Positions 1-9,060 are shown, counted from the stretch's first letter. The stretch: 64,000 nt of DNA from Paenibacillus sp. BK033 (GCF_004345425.1 NZ_SLVP01000001.1:744001-808000), one strand, 5' to 3'. A program made the numbers and translations. The notes: generated from the letters alone by a model not told the origin.

Positions 1-1
1 A

Positions 2-1258
2 CCAAGTATTATCAACGATCTCGGAATCACTTCGGATCTCGGCTCATGGATTGTATCCAGCTATTCGATCGGATATGCCCTATCAACGGTGATTTACAGC
101 CGCTTATCGGATATCGCTCCCATACGCAGACTGGTAGCGATAGGGCTGCTTATATTGGGTCTTTCTTCGGTGCTCGGAATCTTTGCCCACAATTTCGCGC
201 TTCTGCTGACGGCTCGGATTCTGCAATCGGCAGGAGCGGGTACGATGGCCGGACTGGGGCTTGTACTAGCAAGCCGCTATATCCCGGTTGAACGAAGAGG
301 ACGCGCGATCTCGATGATCGCGGCCGGCAGCGCAATGGCGTTTGGTCTTGGGCCGATTGTAGGCGGCGTCATCAGCGAATATTTTGGCTGGAACGGTTTG
401 TTTGTAGTTACTTGCTTAGTGCTGGCTATTTTGCCGGTCTTGTTGAAGCTGCTGCCGAAGGAAAATCCGCAGCCGGCCAGCTTTGATTATTGGGGGGCTG
501 CCTTGACCGTTATCAATGCGACTTCCTTGCTCATTGCGGTAACGCAGCAGTCCATCATTTGGCTTCTGATCAGCGTGATTACGATTGTGATTCACGTGCT
601 CCATATCCGGAAAGCGAAGGGCATCGGAACCTTTGTGAATCCGGAGGTATTCCGCCAGCCCGGCTATATCCGGCTGCTTGTGGTAGGCTTCTGCCTGCTT
701 ATCATTAACCTCGGCAACCTGTTCCTGATGCCGCTTGTCCTGGCGAACCTGTTCCATAAATCGGAGATGCTGATTGGCTTCCTGATTGCTCCGGGAGCGA
801 TTTTATCGGCGGCGTTAACGCCGTTTGTCGGACGCTGGCTCGACCGGTACGGCAATGTCCGGTTCCTGTTTATCGGAACGGCTGTCTTGACCGCCGTGCT
901 GGCTTTGTTTATGACGGCTCTTGGCAGCTCGCCGTTTGTTATCATGTGCGGGTATTTGCTCTTCTCGCCGGCATTCTCGGCAACGCTGGCTTCGCTTAAT
1001 AACCAGACCTCCAGTATTTTGCCAAGGCATTTGATTGGCTCCGGCATGGGGATGATGCAGCTCATTCAGTTCTTCGGAGGCTCTTTGTCGGTGGCGATTT
1101 GCGGACTTCTGCTTCATAAGATGAGCGGCATCACGCTGGAGCATGCCTACAACCATGTCTATCAGCTGCTGTTCCTATGTCCCATCCTAGCGATTGCGAT
1201 GTTAGGCTGGTATTACTCGTCTTACCGGAAAAAAATCCAAGCTCATAAGCTTGTTTAA
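2..1258 (+). CDS. MFS transporter, DHA2-like drug exporter (5' end outside window)
   Basis: The frame is already open at base 2 and reads through the region equivalent to transmembrane helix 2, so the true start lies upstream of the window. The visible 418 residues are almost all hydrophobic, with many membrane segments and the MFS loop motif around YSRLSDIAPIRR (loop 2-3). The segment GSWIVSSYSIGYAL is typical of the DHA2 (14-helix-type) exporters of Firmicutes. The likely role is proton-driven export of drugs or other small amphiphiles; the substrate cannot be told from sequence. The gene ends with TAA and is followed by a strong terminator shared with the convergent udk gene. Membrane family call is firm, substrate is not. 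Confidence 0.85.
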   Translation, partial: PSIINDLGITSDLGSWIVSSYSIGYALSTVIYSRLSDIAPIRRLVAIGLLILGLSSVLGIFAHNFALLLTARILQSAGAGTMAGLGLVLASRYIPVERRGRAISMIAAGSAMAFGLGPIVGGVISEYFGWNGLFVVTCLVLAILPVLLKLLPKENPQPASFDYWGAALTVINATSLLIAVTQQSIIWLLISVITIVIHVLHIRKAKGIGTFVNPEVFRQPGYIRLLVVGFCLLIINLGNLFLMPLVLANLFHKSEMLIGFLIAPGAILSAALTPFVGRWLDRYGNVRFLFIGTAVLTAVLALFMTALGSSPFVIMCGYLLFSPAFSATLASLNNQTSSILPRHLIGSGMGMMQLIQFFGGSLSVAICGLLLHKMSGITLEHAYNHVYQLLFLCPILAIAMLGWYYSSYRKKIQAHKLV

Positions 1259-1280
1259 CAAGCTTTACCGGAAAAGATAA

Positions 1281-1320
1281 ACGAAAGGGCTGTCCCCAAG
1301 CGGGACAGCCCTTTCGTTTT
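1281..1320. terminator. Bidirectional rho-independent terminator
   Basis: A perfect 16-bp stem (1281-1296 with 1302-1317) with a 5-nt loop, flanked by A residues on the left and TTTT on the right. It lies between the convergent MFS and udk genes and can serve both. Confidence 0.9.
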
Positions 1321-1327
1321 CGTCTGT

Positions 1328-1936
1328 TTAGAAATATTTCTCCATAAGGATGGACAGCATCTGAATGCCTACTTCGTTCTGCCCGCCTTCGGGAATAATG
1401 ATGTCGGCGTATTTTTTGGACGGCTCGATAAAGGCTTCGTGCATCGGTTTAACCGTCTTTAAATATTGATCGTGAATCGATTGAATGGAGCGGCCGCGCT
1501 CTTCAATATCCCGCAGCACGCGGCGGAGGATGCGGACATCCGGATCGGTGTCCACAAACACCTTGATATCAAGCATCGCACGCAAATTTTCGTCGGACAG
1601 CACATGAAGCCCTTCTATAACGATGATCTTGCAAGGTTTGAGCGCTACCGTCTTATCCTTAAACCGGGAGTGGTTGGCAAAATCGTAGATCGGCGCTTCG
1701 GCCGCCTGCCCGGATTTCAACTGATTTAAATGCACGATTAAGAGCTCGTTGTCAAAAACAAGCGGATGATCATAATTGAGACCTTCGCGCTCGGCAAAGC
1801 TCAGATGAGGATGATCCTTGTAATAGTTATCTTGCGAGATAAAGGTTACTTTATCTTCGCCAAGCCGTTCAATAACAGAGCGGGCCACCGAGGTTTTTCC
1901 CGAGCCGGTGCCGCCAGCAATTCCAATAATAAGCAT
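1328..1936 (-). CDS. udk: Uridine kinase
   Basis: Phosphorylates uridine and cytidine to UMP and CMP in pyrimidine salvage, in the cytoplasm. The 202-residue length is normal for bacterial Udk. Residues 6-15 contain the P-loop GGTGSGKT, followed by the DNYYKDH nucleoside-binding motif near residue 36 and the YDHP segment near 55, all hallmarks of the uridine kinase/phosphoribulokinase family. The ATG start has AAGGA about 6 nt upstream. It is on the same strand as the FGGY kinase cluster, 53 bp downstream of it, but functionally looks independent. Confidence 0.95.
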   Translation of the reverse strand: MLIIGIAGGTGSGKTSVARSVIERLGEDKVTFISQDNYYKDHPHLSFAEREGLNYDHPLVFDNELLIVHLNQLKSGQAAEAPIYDFANHSRFKDKTVALKPCKIIVIEGLHVLSDENLRAMLDIKVFVDTDPDVRILRRVLRDIEERGRSIQSIHDQYLKTVKPMHEAFIEPSKKYADIIIPEGGQNEVGIQMLSILMEKYF

Positions 1937-1989
1937 AGTTGTCCTTAAAGCCCCCTAAATGTGTAAAGCCCGTCAATTCAAGTATTGTA

Positions 1990-3624
1990 TCATAGCGGGG
2001 CCTGAAAAACATCTGCATTGCTTTTGAGATTATTTAAGATGCCGAATGCTTTTTTATTTCGTCTGTACAAGGATTTGAATACACCGAAGTACGTATCATA
2101 GACGGCTTTATTCCGGGGATTGGGCGTATAGGAGGCGCGTACCTGCACAAAAGATCTGGCAGCGTCCAGATTCGGAACGATGCCAAGTCCGACAGCCGCC
2201 GTAATGGCTGCCCCGACAGCGCCCGCATTTTGCGGACTGTCAACCGTTTCAATCGTTCGTCCCAGAATATCGGCGAGGATCTGGCAGGTGAGCGGGGCAA
2301 GCGCGCCTCCTCCGACAAAACGGATCGCCTGGGAAGTCTTAATCTTCCGGTCTTGCGCTTCGAGCTGCCATCTAAGATGGTAACAGATGCCTTCCAGCAC
2401 GGCATGGATCAGCTCGGTTTTCCCCGTTTCGATGCTGATGTTGAAAAACAATCCCCGCGCGTGCGCGTCTTCAAACGGACAGCGGTTGCCATGCAGCCAA
2501 GGGGTAAAGATAACGCCGTTGCTGCCGGCGGGCACGTCTTTGATCGCATGCATCATGTAATCGTATAGGCTTCTGTACATCGTTTCTTGCGATTCGGACA
2601 CTTGTTTTTTCTCCAAATAAATGCCGATTTCATCCAGGGCCAGATGGTTTTTGACCCATTCCAGGCATTTGCCCGCCGTTTCCAGCTCGCAGAAATAATG
2701 ATAATGCTTCGGCCTTGCTCCTACGATGGAAGCGATCATGCTGCCGGCATCGATAATCTGCCGGTTCACAACCGTCGATACCCAACCGGATGTACCCAGG
2801 TAAATATGCGTATCGCCTTCCGCGACCGCACCGGCCCCCACGCCTATTAGAGAGGCATCGCCTCCTCCGCCAAATACGGGCGTGTCCTCCTTAAGCCCGA
2901 GCTCCGCGGCCGCCTCGGCCGTTAATAATCCGGCCATTGCCGTGGACGAAATCACCTTCGGAAAATGCTCGGTCCGAACGCCAAACATCCGGCACATTTC
3001 CTTGCTGAACCGATTATTTCCCGCGTCGTACAACAGCGTCGCATAAGCGGTATCCTCGGTCATTACAAATTCGCCCGTGCATTTGAAGAGCAGATATTCT
3101 TTGACATCCAGCCACTTGTGAACGCGGCTGAACGCCTCGGGCTCATGCCGCCGCACCCATCGGTATTTCCAGACGGGATCCTTGACGCTGGCCGGAACGG
3201 CGCGGGTGATCGCCAGCGACTTAAGCAGCTTGAATACATTGGCGCCGGCAAATTGAAGGCCGTGCCTAATTCCCCTGCGGTGCTCCTCGGAAGCCCGGGT
3301 ATCCATGTAGCTCATGGCTTTTCTGACCGGCGCGCCTTGTTCGTCAACAAGCACAAGACCTTGCATTTGGGCGCAAAAAGAGATGCCGCTGATATGCGAA
3401 GCAGGGATGCCGCTATCTTTAAGTACCTGGCTTGTTGTTGCCCGCATCGCCTGCCACCAGTCCGCCGGATCCTGCTCCGCGCCGCCATTCTCCAGAATCG
3501 TAAGCTCATAGCCATGCAGTGCGCTGGCCACAAGCGATAAGGAGGGGGACAGATGGTAAAGACATGTTTTGACGCCGGAGGTTCCTACATCGTAAGTGAG
3601 CACGTAAGCACTCATTGGCTGCAC
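1990..3624 (-). CDS. FGGY-family carbohydrate kinase
   Basis: A 544-residue sugar/polyol kinase of the FGGY (xylulokinase/gluconokinase) family. The N-terminal ATP-domain motif YDVGTSGVKT is near residue 10, the substrate-side motif YMDTRASEEHR near 106-116, and the C-terminal phosphate motifs GGGGDASLIGVGAG and VGGGALAPL with the final NAGAVGAA segment are all present, so it should be active. The substrate is unknown. It is the last gene of a four-gene block with an MFS permease, a class II aldolase and an aminotransferase, which suggests phosphorylation of an imported or converted sugar-like compound before aldol cleavage or epimerisation. The listed start is GTG; an in-frame ATG three codons later (3615) is also possible. 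Confidence 0.9.
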   Translation of the reverse strand: MQPMSAYVLTYDVGTSGVKTCLYHLSPSLSLVASALHGYELTILENGGAEQDPADWWQAMRATTSQVLKDSGIPASHISGISFCAQMQGLVLVDEQGAPVRKAMSYMDTRASEEHRRGIRHGLQFAGANVFKLLKSLAITRAVPASVKDPVWKYRWVRRHEPEAFSRVHKWLDVKEYLLFKCTGEFVMTEDTAYATLLYDAGNNRFSKEMCRMFGVRTEHFPKVISSTAMAGLLTAEAAAELGLKEDTPVFGGGGDASLIGVGAGAVAEGDTHIYLGTSGWVSTVVNRQIIDAGSMIASIVGARPKHYHYFCELETAGKCLEWVKNHLALDEIGIYLEKKQVSESQETMYRSLYDYMMHAIKDVPAGSNGVIFTPWLHGNRCPFEDAHARGLFFNISIETGKTELIHAVLEGICYHLRWQLEAQDRKIKTSQAIRFVGGGALAPLTCQILADILGRTIETVDSPQNAGAVGAAITAAVGLGIVPNLDAARSFVQVRASYTPNPRNKAVYDTYFGVFKSLYRRNKKAFGILNNLKSNADVFQAPL

Positions 3625-3637
3625 CCGCCTTTACCTT

Positions 3638-4864
3638 TTACATCGACTGATGGGTATCTTCATCCGCGGACTGGCAGGCCGATTCCGGAATGCGGAGCGT
3701 GACGGGAAGCAAAACGGCCGTCAGCACGACAAACAGCAGCATCGGCCATACGATAGAGTCCAGCGCTTCATTCAGAACTTCAAACAAATAAACGAAAGCA
3801 ATGCCGGAAACCTGCCCCATCAGCAAAATCATGCCAAGGGAAGTGCCTTCCCGCACGGGATACGCAAGCTCCGAGCCGTGCTGGAACAAGATGGGGGCGA
3901 CGCCCATAATGGTGAAGCCCGCAAGCCCGGCAATAACGGTCACCGGAATGAACTGCTCCGCAAAGGTCAGCCCCAGGTAGGCGGGAATGAGCAGCGTGAT
4001 GGCGGCAATAAAAAAAGGTGCCCGAGTCCGGTATTTATCGGACAGGATCGGCAGAGCAACCGCGCCAATTATTCCGGCGACGATAAAGACGGCGCCAACA
4101 AGTCCGGCTTCCTCGGATGTGAATCCCCGGGGAGAAAGGATCGTTTCCAGCAGGGTAAGAATCGTATTGAAAATGCCGATGCAGATAAAGCTGACGAGCA
4201 GGATAAGGAAATAGCTTTTGTTCTCGATAAGAAGACCAATCGATTGGAAGCGTAAGACCTCTTGTCGGGGGGCGGCGTTGGACAGGGAAGCGGGAGGTTT
4301 CACGAAAGCAAACCCAGCTGCAAGACCCGCGGCTGCAACGGCAAACGCCGCAAACCACATAAACAGGCCGGGGATGCCGGAAGCTTCCGCGATAGCGGGA
4401 GCAAGCGCCATCGGAATGATAAACCCGATATATTGGGCTAGCGTCAGAATGCCAGCTGCCGTGGATCTCTCCTGCAGCGGGAACCAGTCCGAGGCTACCT
4501 TTGTAGCGATATTAAGCAGAAAGGGCTGCCCGATCGCCAGAATGAACTGGAAGATCAGGACTAGCGTAAAATCGTCCGCATACAAGGCTCGCAGCAAGCT
4601 AAATACGGCAGTCAGACCCGCGCCGATCAGAAGAGAAGCTTTGTATCCCCATTTGTCGATAACCCAAGAGGCAGGCATGGAGAATAAAATAAACATGATC
4701 ATAAAGCTCATGGAGCATAACGTGACGGACATGCTGCCCACGCCGTAATAATCTTCCGCCAAGCTTGAGATCGGCGCTAGGGAGAGCCACATCATTTCGG
4801 TCGATACGATAACCGGGACAATCGATAAAAGAATGATCCATTTCGTGAGGAAGATTCTTTTAAT
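3638..4864 (-). CDS. MFS transporter of the catabolic cluster, probable ATT start
   Basis: Twelve-helix MFS permease, presumably importing the cluster's substrate. The first in-frame ATG (4795) would remove most of helix 1. Reading upstream in the same frame gives an uninterrupted, typical MFS N-terminus (KWIILLSIVPVIVSTEMMW) back to the stop codon of the preceding frame at 4883-4885, but with no ATG, GTG, TTG or CTG. The only good candidate is ATT at 4864, seven nt after an AAGGTGG ribosome binding site. I therefore place the start there (408 aa). ATT starts are rare but known, for example in infC. The gene lies 18 bp after the aldolase stop and 13 bp before the kinase, so it belongs to the same operon. 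Confidence 0.75.
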   Translation of the reverse strand: MKRIFLTKWIILLSIVPVIVSTEMMWLSLAPISSLAEDYYGVGSMSVTLCSMSFMIMFILFSMPASWVIDKWGYKASLLIGAGLTAVFSLLRALYADDFTLVLIFQFILAIGQPFLLNIATKVASDWFPLQERSTAAGILTLAQYIGFIIPMALAPAIAEASGIPGLFMWFAAFAVAAAGLAAGFAFVKPPASLSNAAPRQEVLRFQSIGLLIENKSYFLILLVSFICIGIFNTILTLLETILSPRGFTSEEAGLVGAVFIVAGIIGAVALPILSDKYRTRAPFFIAAITLLIPAYLGLTFAEQFIPVTVIAGLAGFTIMGVAPILFQHGSELAYPVREGTSLGMILLMGQVSGIAFVYLFEVLNEALDSIVWPMLLFVVLTAVLLPVTLRIPESACQSADEDTHQSM

Positions 4865-4882
4865 AACAATTCCACCTTTCGG

Positions 4883-6067
4883 CTAGGAGGTCACTGCGGC
4901 CTGCTTGGAATACTTTTTCAAATACACAAATCGCATCAACAGGCTTTCCAGGTAATGAATAGGCTTGACTTGGCCCAGCAGCTTGGCTCCGATATGGGCC
5001 TTGCTATTTTTCTCTAGAACCATCCTTACCGCAAGAGCTTCATCAGAGTTCACGCCGCAGCATAAAGCGCCCATTCCGCGGATCAGCACGGCTGAAGAGC
5101 TTTTGAGAGCCGCGGATACCTCCGAAGGGGAAAGTGCCGTATTCCTTGCCGAGGTACCGATCAGCTGGGCGAAGTCGTCAAGCAGCGGCTTCAGCGGCTG
5201 CCCGGTTTGGGAGAAAAGCGCAACCTCCGGAATGCCGCTCCAGTGAATATGGTTAATCTGCTTATGCTTACGGTAAATCTGCTGATAGACGCTAGCCTCC
5301 TCCGGCAGGGCGGCATTCAGCTCGCCATTCCGGACAAGGAGCTCGGAGCCGGAATCGTTAAACAGCAGAAACCCATCCTTCGTTCTTCTGCTGTGATACA
5401 GCATCCGGGATACAGGCGCCGGAGAAGAATAACCCAGTCCAAGGGCAAACCGGCTTAATGCCGCCGCATCTGCTTCTTGCTCGCCGGTCAAGCTCTTATA
5501 CGTATCGTCGATATACTGGCGGCAAGCCTGATCCAGCTCCAAGGCGGCTTCGAATGCTTCCGTATCGCTGGCACCGTAACAGACGGCTCCGTGATTTTTC
5601 ATGATAATAGCTTTGTTGGAGGTGCGCGTAAGCGCTTTAGCAACATTGCGCTGCAGCTTCCTGGTGCTCGGGAGCGCGTAAGCCCCGCATAATACCCGGC
5701 CCGCCAGCATGCCTTCCTCTATCGGAACGGCATCCACATTGCACGCGCTGATGACGGATGCATACTCCTGATGCGTATGGATTACGAAATGGGCATTGGG
5801 AAAACGTTTGTAGACCTCGGCATGCACGCCCTTCTCGGACGAAGGCTTGGTCGGGCCGCTATAGCTGCAGTCCGATATTTGAACGGTAACGATATCATCC
5901 GGCGTAAGCGAGCGGTAATCCCTGCCGCTAGGCGTAATGACAAACCTGCCGCCTTCGACGCGGTGGCTTACATTCCCCCAGGTGCGGGCAATCAGACCGG
6001 TTTCCATCAGCCTGATTCCGGCTTCGATAACACGCTGCTTGGCTTCCTCGACAGCTGTCTCGGGCAT
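4883..6067 (-). CDS. Class II aldolase/adducin protein with a duplicated, degenerate second domain
   Basis: Residues about 5-195 form a complete class II aldolase (AraD/FucA-type) domain: the zinc ligands are visible in HTHQEYAS near residue 100 and in MKNHGAVCYG near 157, with the GNVSHR phosphate-site motif near 32. These enzymes cleave or epimerise phosphorylated sugars. Residues about 210-394 look like a second copy of the same fold in which the metal motifs have decayed (HIHWSG in place of HTH; RGMGALCCG in place of KNHG). At 394 aa it is roughly twice the usual length. The RBS GGAGGG is 9-10 nt before the ATG. It sits 5 bp after the aminotransferase stop, clearly in one operon. Confidence 0.85.
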   Translation of the reverse strand: MPETAVEEAKQRVIEAGIRLMETGLIARTWGNVSHRVEGGRFVITPSGRDYRSLTPDDIVTVQISDCSYSGPTKPSSEKGVHAEVYKRFPNAHFVIHTHQEYASVISACNVDAVPIEEGMLAGRVLCGAYALPSTRKLQRNVAKALTRTSNKAIIMKNHGAVCYGASDTEAFEAALELDQACRQYIDDTYKSLTGEQEADAAALSRFALGLGYSSPAPVSRMLYHSRRTKDGFLLFNDSGSELLVRNGELNAALPEEASVYQQIYRKHKQINHIHWSGIPEVALFSQTGQPLKPLLDDFAQLIGTSARNTALSPSEVSAALKSSSAVLIRGMGALCCGVNSDEALAVRMVLEKNSKAHIGAKLLGQVKPIHYLESLLMRFVYLKKYSKQAAVTS

Positions 6068-6072
6068 CCTTC

Positions 6073-7551
6073 TTATCCCTCCAATAAGGCTACATGGCCG
6101 AAAATATGGTCAAAGCGGACAAGAACGTCGTCGATCATTTCTTCCGTATAAGCCCCGCTGGTGTACAGCCGGCTGCCTGCCAGAGTTACGATACCTTCGG
6201 CCATGTAGGCAGCGCCCATATGCTCCATTTCTCTTTTTCGTCTGGACGTCTCCGACAATACATTCGGAATTTGCCAAGGCTTCGACCAGTTGATGGCAAA
6301 ATGCATCGTGCCTACCGTCTCCAGGTGGCAGATCGACCCTTGGTTAAAAGCGACAAACGGCAGCTTGTATTTGCCGATTAATGCCTGAAGTCCCTCGGTG
6401 AGCCGGTCGGCCATCCGGCCGGATCTCGGGATCGCATTCGTCCGTTCAATCTCGCATAGCGTATAATAGCCGGCAACGCAGCTGAGCGGATTCGCAGCCA
6501 TCGTACCGCCGATAAGCGCCTTCTTATGCTTGCTTCCGGCTTCGATGCCCGCGGACAAATATTTCATGTATTCCTTCTTGCCGCCAAGACCGCCCGCACC
6601 CGGATAACCGCCGGCAACGACCTTGCCGAAGACCGTCAGATCCGGGGAAACCCCGTAATAGCCCTGAGCGCCGGACATTCCGATTCGGAAGGCGGTAACC
6701 ACCTCGTCGAAAATAAGAAGGGCGCCGTATTTGCGGCAGAGCTGCTCCACGCCTTTATTAAACTCGCGATCAACCGGCCTCGTGCCGCTTTCCGGTCCAA
6801 CCGGCTCGATCAGGACGGCTGCCGTGCCGCCGCGTAGCTGATTGAAGCGGAGCTTTCGCTCCAGATCCTCCAGATCGTTCGGGAAAAACTCCTGGGTATG
6901 CTTGAAGATATAACGCGGAACGCCATGCGCTTGCGTCCATTTGGAGCCGGGGATGCGGATGCCGTAGGCAAGCTGGTCGCTCCAGCCATGATAAGCGCCG
7001 CCCATCTTGATAATCTTTTTTTTCTTCGTTGCCAGTCTTGCCACGCGGATCGCCGCCATGCAGGCTTCCGTGCCGGAGCCCAGCATGCGGAACATCTCGA
7101 CGGAGTCGATGCTGTCGGCGATTTTTTTGCCTAGTTTATATTCGTATTCGTGGAAAAGTCCGGTTGAGGGACCGCAGTCGTTCAGCAGCTCGATGACCTT
7201 CCGGCGTACTTCGGGCGGGTTGCTTCCGAGCACCGTCGGGCCGCCGGCCTGCAGGAAATCATAATAGCGGTTGCCGTCGGCGTCATAGAGGTAAGCGCCT
7301 TCGGCTTTCGTAAATACGAGGGGGAACGGATGGTTAAAGGCCAGGTTATGCTGGACGCCGCCTGGGATAATCTCCTTGGCTACGTCGATCATCTCTTTCG
7401 ATTTCGCGCATTTCGCTTCAAAATATTCCTCTTCGTACTTCTTCAAAGCATCCGGTCTGATCGAATAAATCGGCTGCTCGATGAGCCGATCAAGCTGGCT
7501 CGTCACGGCCTTTACATCGGGATAGCGGGAAATCGAAAAGGTCCTCTCCAT
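6073..7551 (-). CDS. Class III aminotransferase, glutamate-1-semialdehyde aminomutase-like
   Basis: PLP-dependent enzyme of fold type I. Visible landmarks are the N-terminal YDADGNRYYDFLQAGG segment, GTEACMAAIRVAR, YHGWSDQ, the PLP-ring aspartate in IFDEVVTAFRI, and the Schiff-base lysine in VFGKVVAGG, the last two matching the hemL/GSAM subgroup. Presence beside an aldolase, a sugar kinase and a permease argues against a haem role and for catabolism of an amino-group-bearing sugar or acid. The start is placed at ATG 7551 because AGGAGGG lies 5 nt upstream; the longer frame from 7605 has no ribosome binding site. First gene of the four-gene operon. Confidence 0.85.
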   Translation of the reverse strand: MERTFSISRYPDVKAVTSQLDRLIEQPIYSIRPDALKKYEEEYFEAKCAKSKEMIDVAKEIIPGGVQHNLAFNHPFPLVFTKAEGAYLYDADGNRYYDFLQAGGPTVLGSNPPEVRRKVIELLNDCGPSTGLFHEYEYKLGKKIADSIDSVEMFRMLGSGTEACMAAIRVARLATKKKKIIKMGGAYHGWSDQLAYGIRIPGSKWTQAHGVPRYIFKHTQEFFPNDLEDLERKLRFNQLRGGTAAVLIEPVGPESGTRPVDREFNKGVEQLCRKYGALLIFDEVVTAFRIGMSGAQGYYGVSPDLTVFGKVVAGGYPGAGGLGGKKEYMKYLSAGIEAGSKHKKALIGGTMAANPLSCVAGYYTLCEIERTNAIPRSGRMADRLTEGLQALIGKYKLPFVAFNQGSICHLETVGTMHFAINWSKPWQIPNVLSETSRRKREMEHMGAAYMAEGIVTLAGSRLYTSGAYTEEMIDDVLVRFDHIFGHVALLEG

Positions 7552-7785
7552 ATGTACCCTCCTACGGATAATGGTCGTGCAAAGGGCAGAGAAATCATAA
7601 TTCAAGTATATATAAACGGTTCGAAAGAAGGAACCAGTTTAGGTAATATCTCACAAAATTATTTAATAGAATTAATGCTTTTCTACTAAGGAACGATCAG
7701 GTAAACCCGTTTTTCCTCTGCACGAATTCCAAAGGCAAGTCAGAGCGGAGGGAGAGTCAATAGATTTAGGATGAAGTATCCAATA
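7552..7785 (-). promoter_or_regulatory. Leader/promoter region of the catabolic operon
   Basis: This A+T-rich 234-bp gap between the aminotransferase and the GntR terminator must hold the operon promoter. I see no clean sigma-A hexamer pair or unambiguous GntR palindrome, only AT-rich stretches around 7640-7690. No small gene is evident. Confidence 0.4.
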
Positions 7786-7809
7786 AAAAAGACTGCGCGG
7801 GCAGTCTTT
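7786..7809 (-). terminator. Terminator of the GntR regulator gene
   Basis: A 9-bp stem (7789-7797 with 7801-7809), 3-nt loop, and a run of six T on the minus strand immediately after. Confidence 0.8.
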
Positions 7810-7868
7810 AGCTTATCGGCCTATTCGCCGGGCAAATGGTTATTAAGAACAGCAAGGCGACAAATTGT

Positions 7869-8519
7869 CTATCTCATCAGTCCGCCGAGGATGAACTGCT
7901 CATGGACATCGGCGTATTGCTCCGTGACGGCGGCTTTGGCCGCTGCGATATTACCGCTCTTAATGGCTTCGTAAATCCGGCGGTTCGTCTGAACAGAACG
8001 GCTTGGCTGATATTGCGGATATTTTTTGCGGTAGGCAACGGTATGGAAGACATACCGCCCGCGGTACAGCTCCATAATTTGCAGCATGCTTTCGTTATGA
8101 ATGGTCCGAAGGATTGTTTCGGTGAACAGCAAGGTATGGTTGTAATAACCGTAGTAATCGTTTTGCTCCAAAGCCAGCTGCTGCCGCTCAAGCAATTGGC
8201 TCATCGTATCCACATCGAAAGCAAGCTGGCGCTTTAAGGCCGTGTCCAGCGCGAACAGCTGCATAGAGACTAGAACCTCATACATTTCGCTGAAATCATG
8301 GGCGGACACTTCCTTAACCATTACTCCCCGTCCGCGAAAGGTTCCCACAAGACCTTCCCGTTCCAGCAAGGAGATAGCTGCACGGATAGGCGTCCGGCTC
8401 ATGCCGAGCAGTCCGGCAAGCTCATTTTCCGATAACATGGAGCCGGGCATATATTCCGCGCGCATAATGCGCTCCCGAATTTCACGATAAGCGACCGTTT
8501 CCAGAGAAGTCGAAGACAT
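7869..8519 (-). CDS. GntR-family regulator (FadR/FCD subfamily)
   Basis: 216 residues: an N-terminal winged helix (about 8-72, with SENELAGLLGMSRTPIRAAISLLEREGLV, quoted here as its core NELAGLLGMSRTPIR) and an all-helical C-terminal ligand domain of the FCD type. Such proteins repress catabolic operons until a pathway acid or sugar acid binds. It lies immediately upstream of the aminotransferase-aldolase-permease-kinase operon on the same strand, separated by its own terminator, so it is the likely specific regulator. An AAAGGA ribosome binding site precedes the ATG at about 11 nt. Confidence 0.9.
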   Translation of the reverse strand: MSSTSLETVAYREIRERIMRAEYMPGSMLSENELAGLLGMSRTPIRAAISLLEREGLVGTFRGRGVMVKEVSAHDFSEMYEVLVSMQLFALDTALKRQLAFDVDTMSQLLERQQLALEQNDYYGYYNHTLLFTETILRTIHNESMLQIMELYRGRYVFHTVAYRKKYPQYQPSRSVQTNRRIYEAIKSGNIAAAKAAVTEQYADVHEQFILGGLMR

Positions 8520-8613
8520 TATGATTTATTCCTTTGCTTGTTTTAGTTTAATAGTAACAAATGCGTAATGTCTTGAAAACAATGCATAAGGCAGGATGGC
8601 TTGCAAATGCCCC

Positions 8614-8645
8614 TTGCCAACTCATTGTATTACTGCCATAATACA
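8614..8645 (+). promoter_or_regulatory. Promoter and operator 1 of the YtrA-type operon
   Basis: TTGCCA (8614-8619), a 17-nt spacer and CATAAT (8637-8642) form a good sigma-A promoter. A perfect inverted repeat, TGTATTA-6 nt-TAATACA (8626-8645), covers the spacer and the -10 box, as expected for autorepression by the following GntR protein. The same half-sites recur at 9061-9080. Confidence 0.8.
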
Positions 8646-8672
8646 GTCATAGCAGGAGGCAGGTGAGAGGTA

Positions 8673-9044
8673 TTGCTGACGTTTCAGGATTTGCAGCTGA
8701 ATAATAAAATGCCGGTTTATATGCAGATTGCCCTGTATGTGAAACGGCGTATTTTGCTAAGATGGGCCGTATCCGGCGACAAGCTTCCTTCCAGAAGGGA
8801 TATCGCGATGCAGCTGAACATTAACCCGAATACCGTTCAGAAGGCGTTTAAGCTGATGGAGGATGAGGGGTATGTCCGAACGAGCAGCACTACGGGAAGC
8901 ATGATCTATCTGGACGATGAGATTTACGGCCGGATTGAAAGCGAGCTGACCAAGGAAATGGTGGCGGCGTTTATCGCGGAAGCCAAGGAAGCGAATCTAT
9001 CGTTCAAGAAAACGGTGGAGCTGATAACGGAGTTGTGGGAATAA
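8673..9044 (+). CDS. GntR-family repressor, YtrA type
   Basis: A short (123 aa) YtrA-subfamily regulator: an N-terminal winged helix beginning MPVYMQIALYVKRRI, the motif DKLPSRRDIAMQLNINPNTVQ and the wing EDEGYVRTSSTTGS, followed by a short helical dimerisation tail. YtrA proteins repress ABC-exporter operons in response to cell-envelope stress or peptide antibiotics. The start codon is TTG, with AGGAGG/GTGAGAGG upstream. It heads an operon with a permease, two anchored proteins and an ATPase. Confidence 0.9.
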   Translation: MLTFQDLQLNNKMPVYMQIALYVKRRILLRWAVSGDKLPSRRDIAMQLNINPNTVQKAFKLMEDEGYVRTSSTTGSMIYLDDEIYGRIESELTKEMVAAFIAEAKEANLSFKKTVELITELWE

Positions 9045-9060
9045 ATTTTTATACAGTGAT

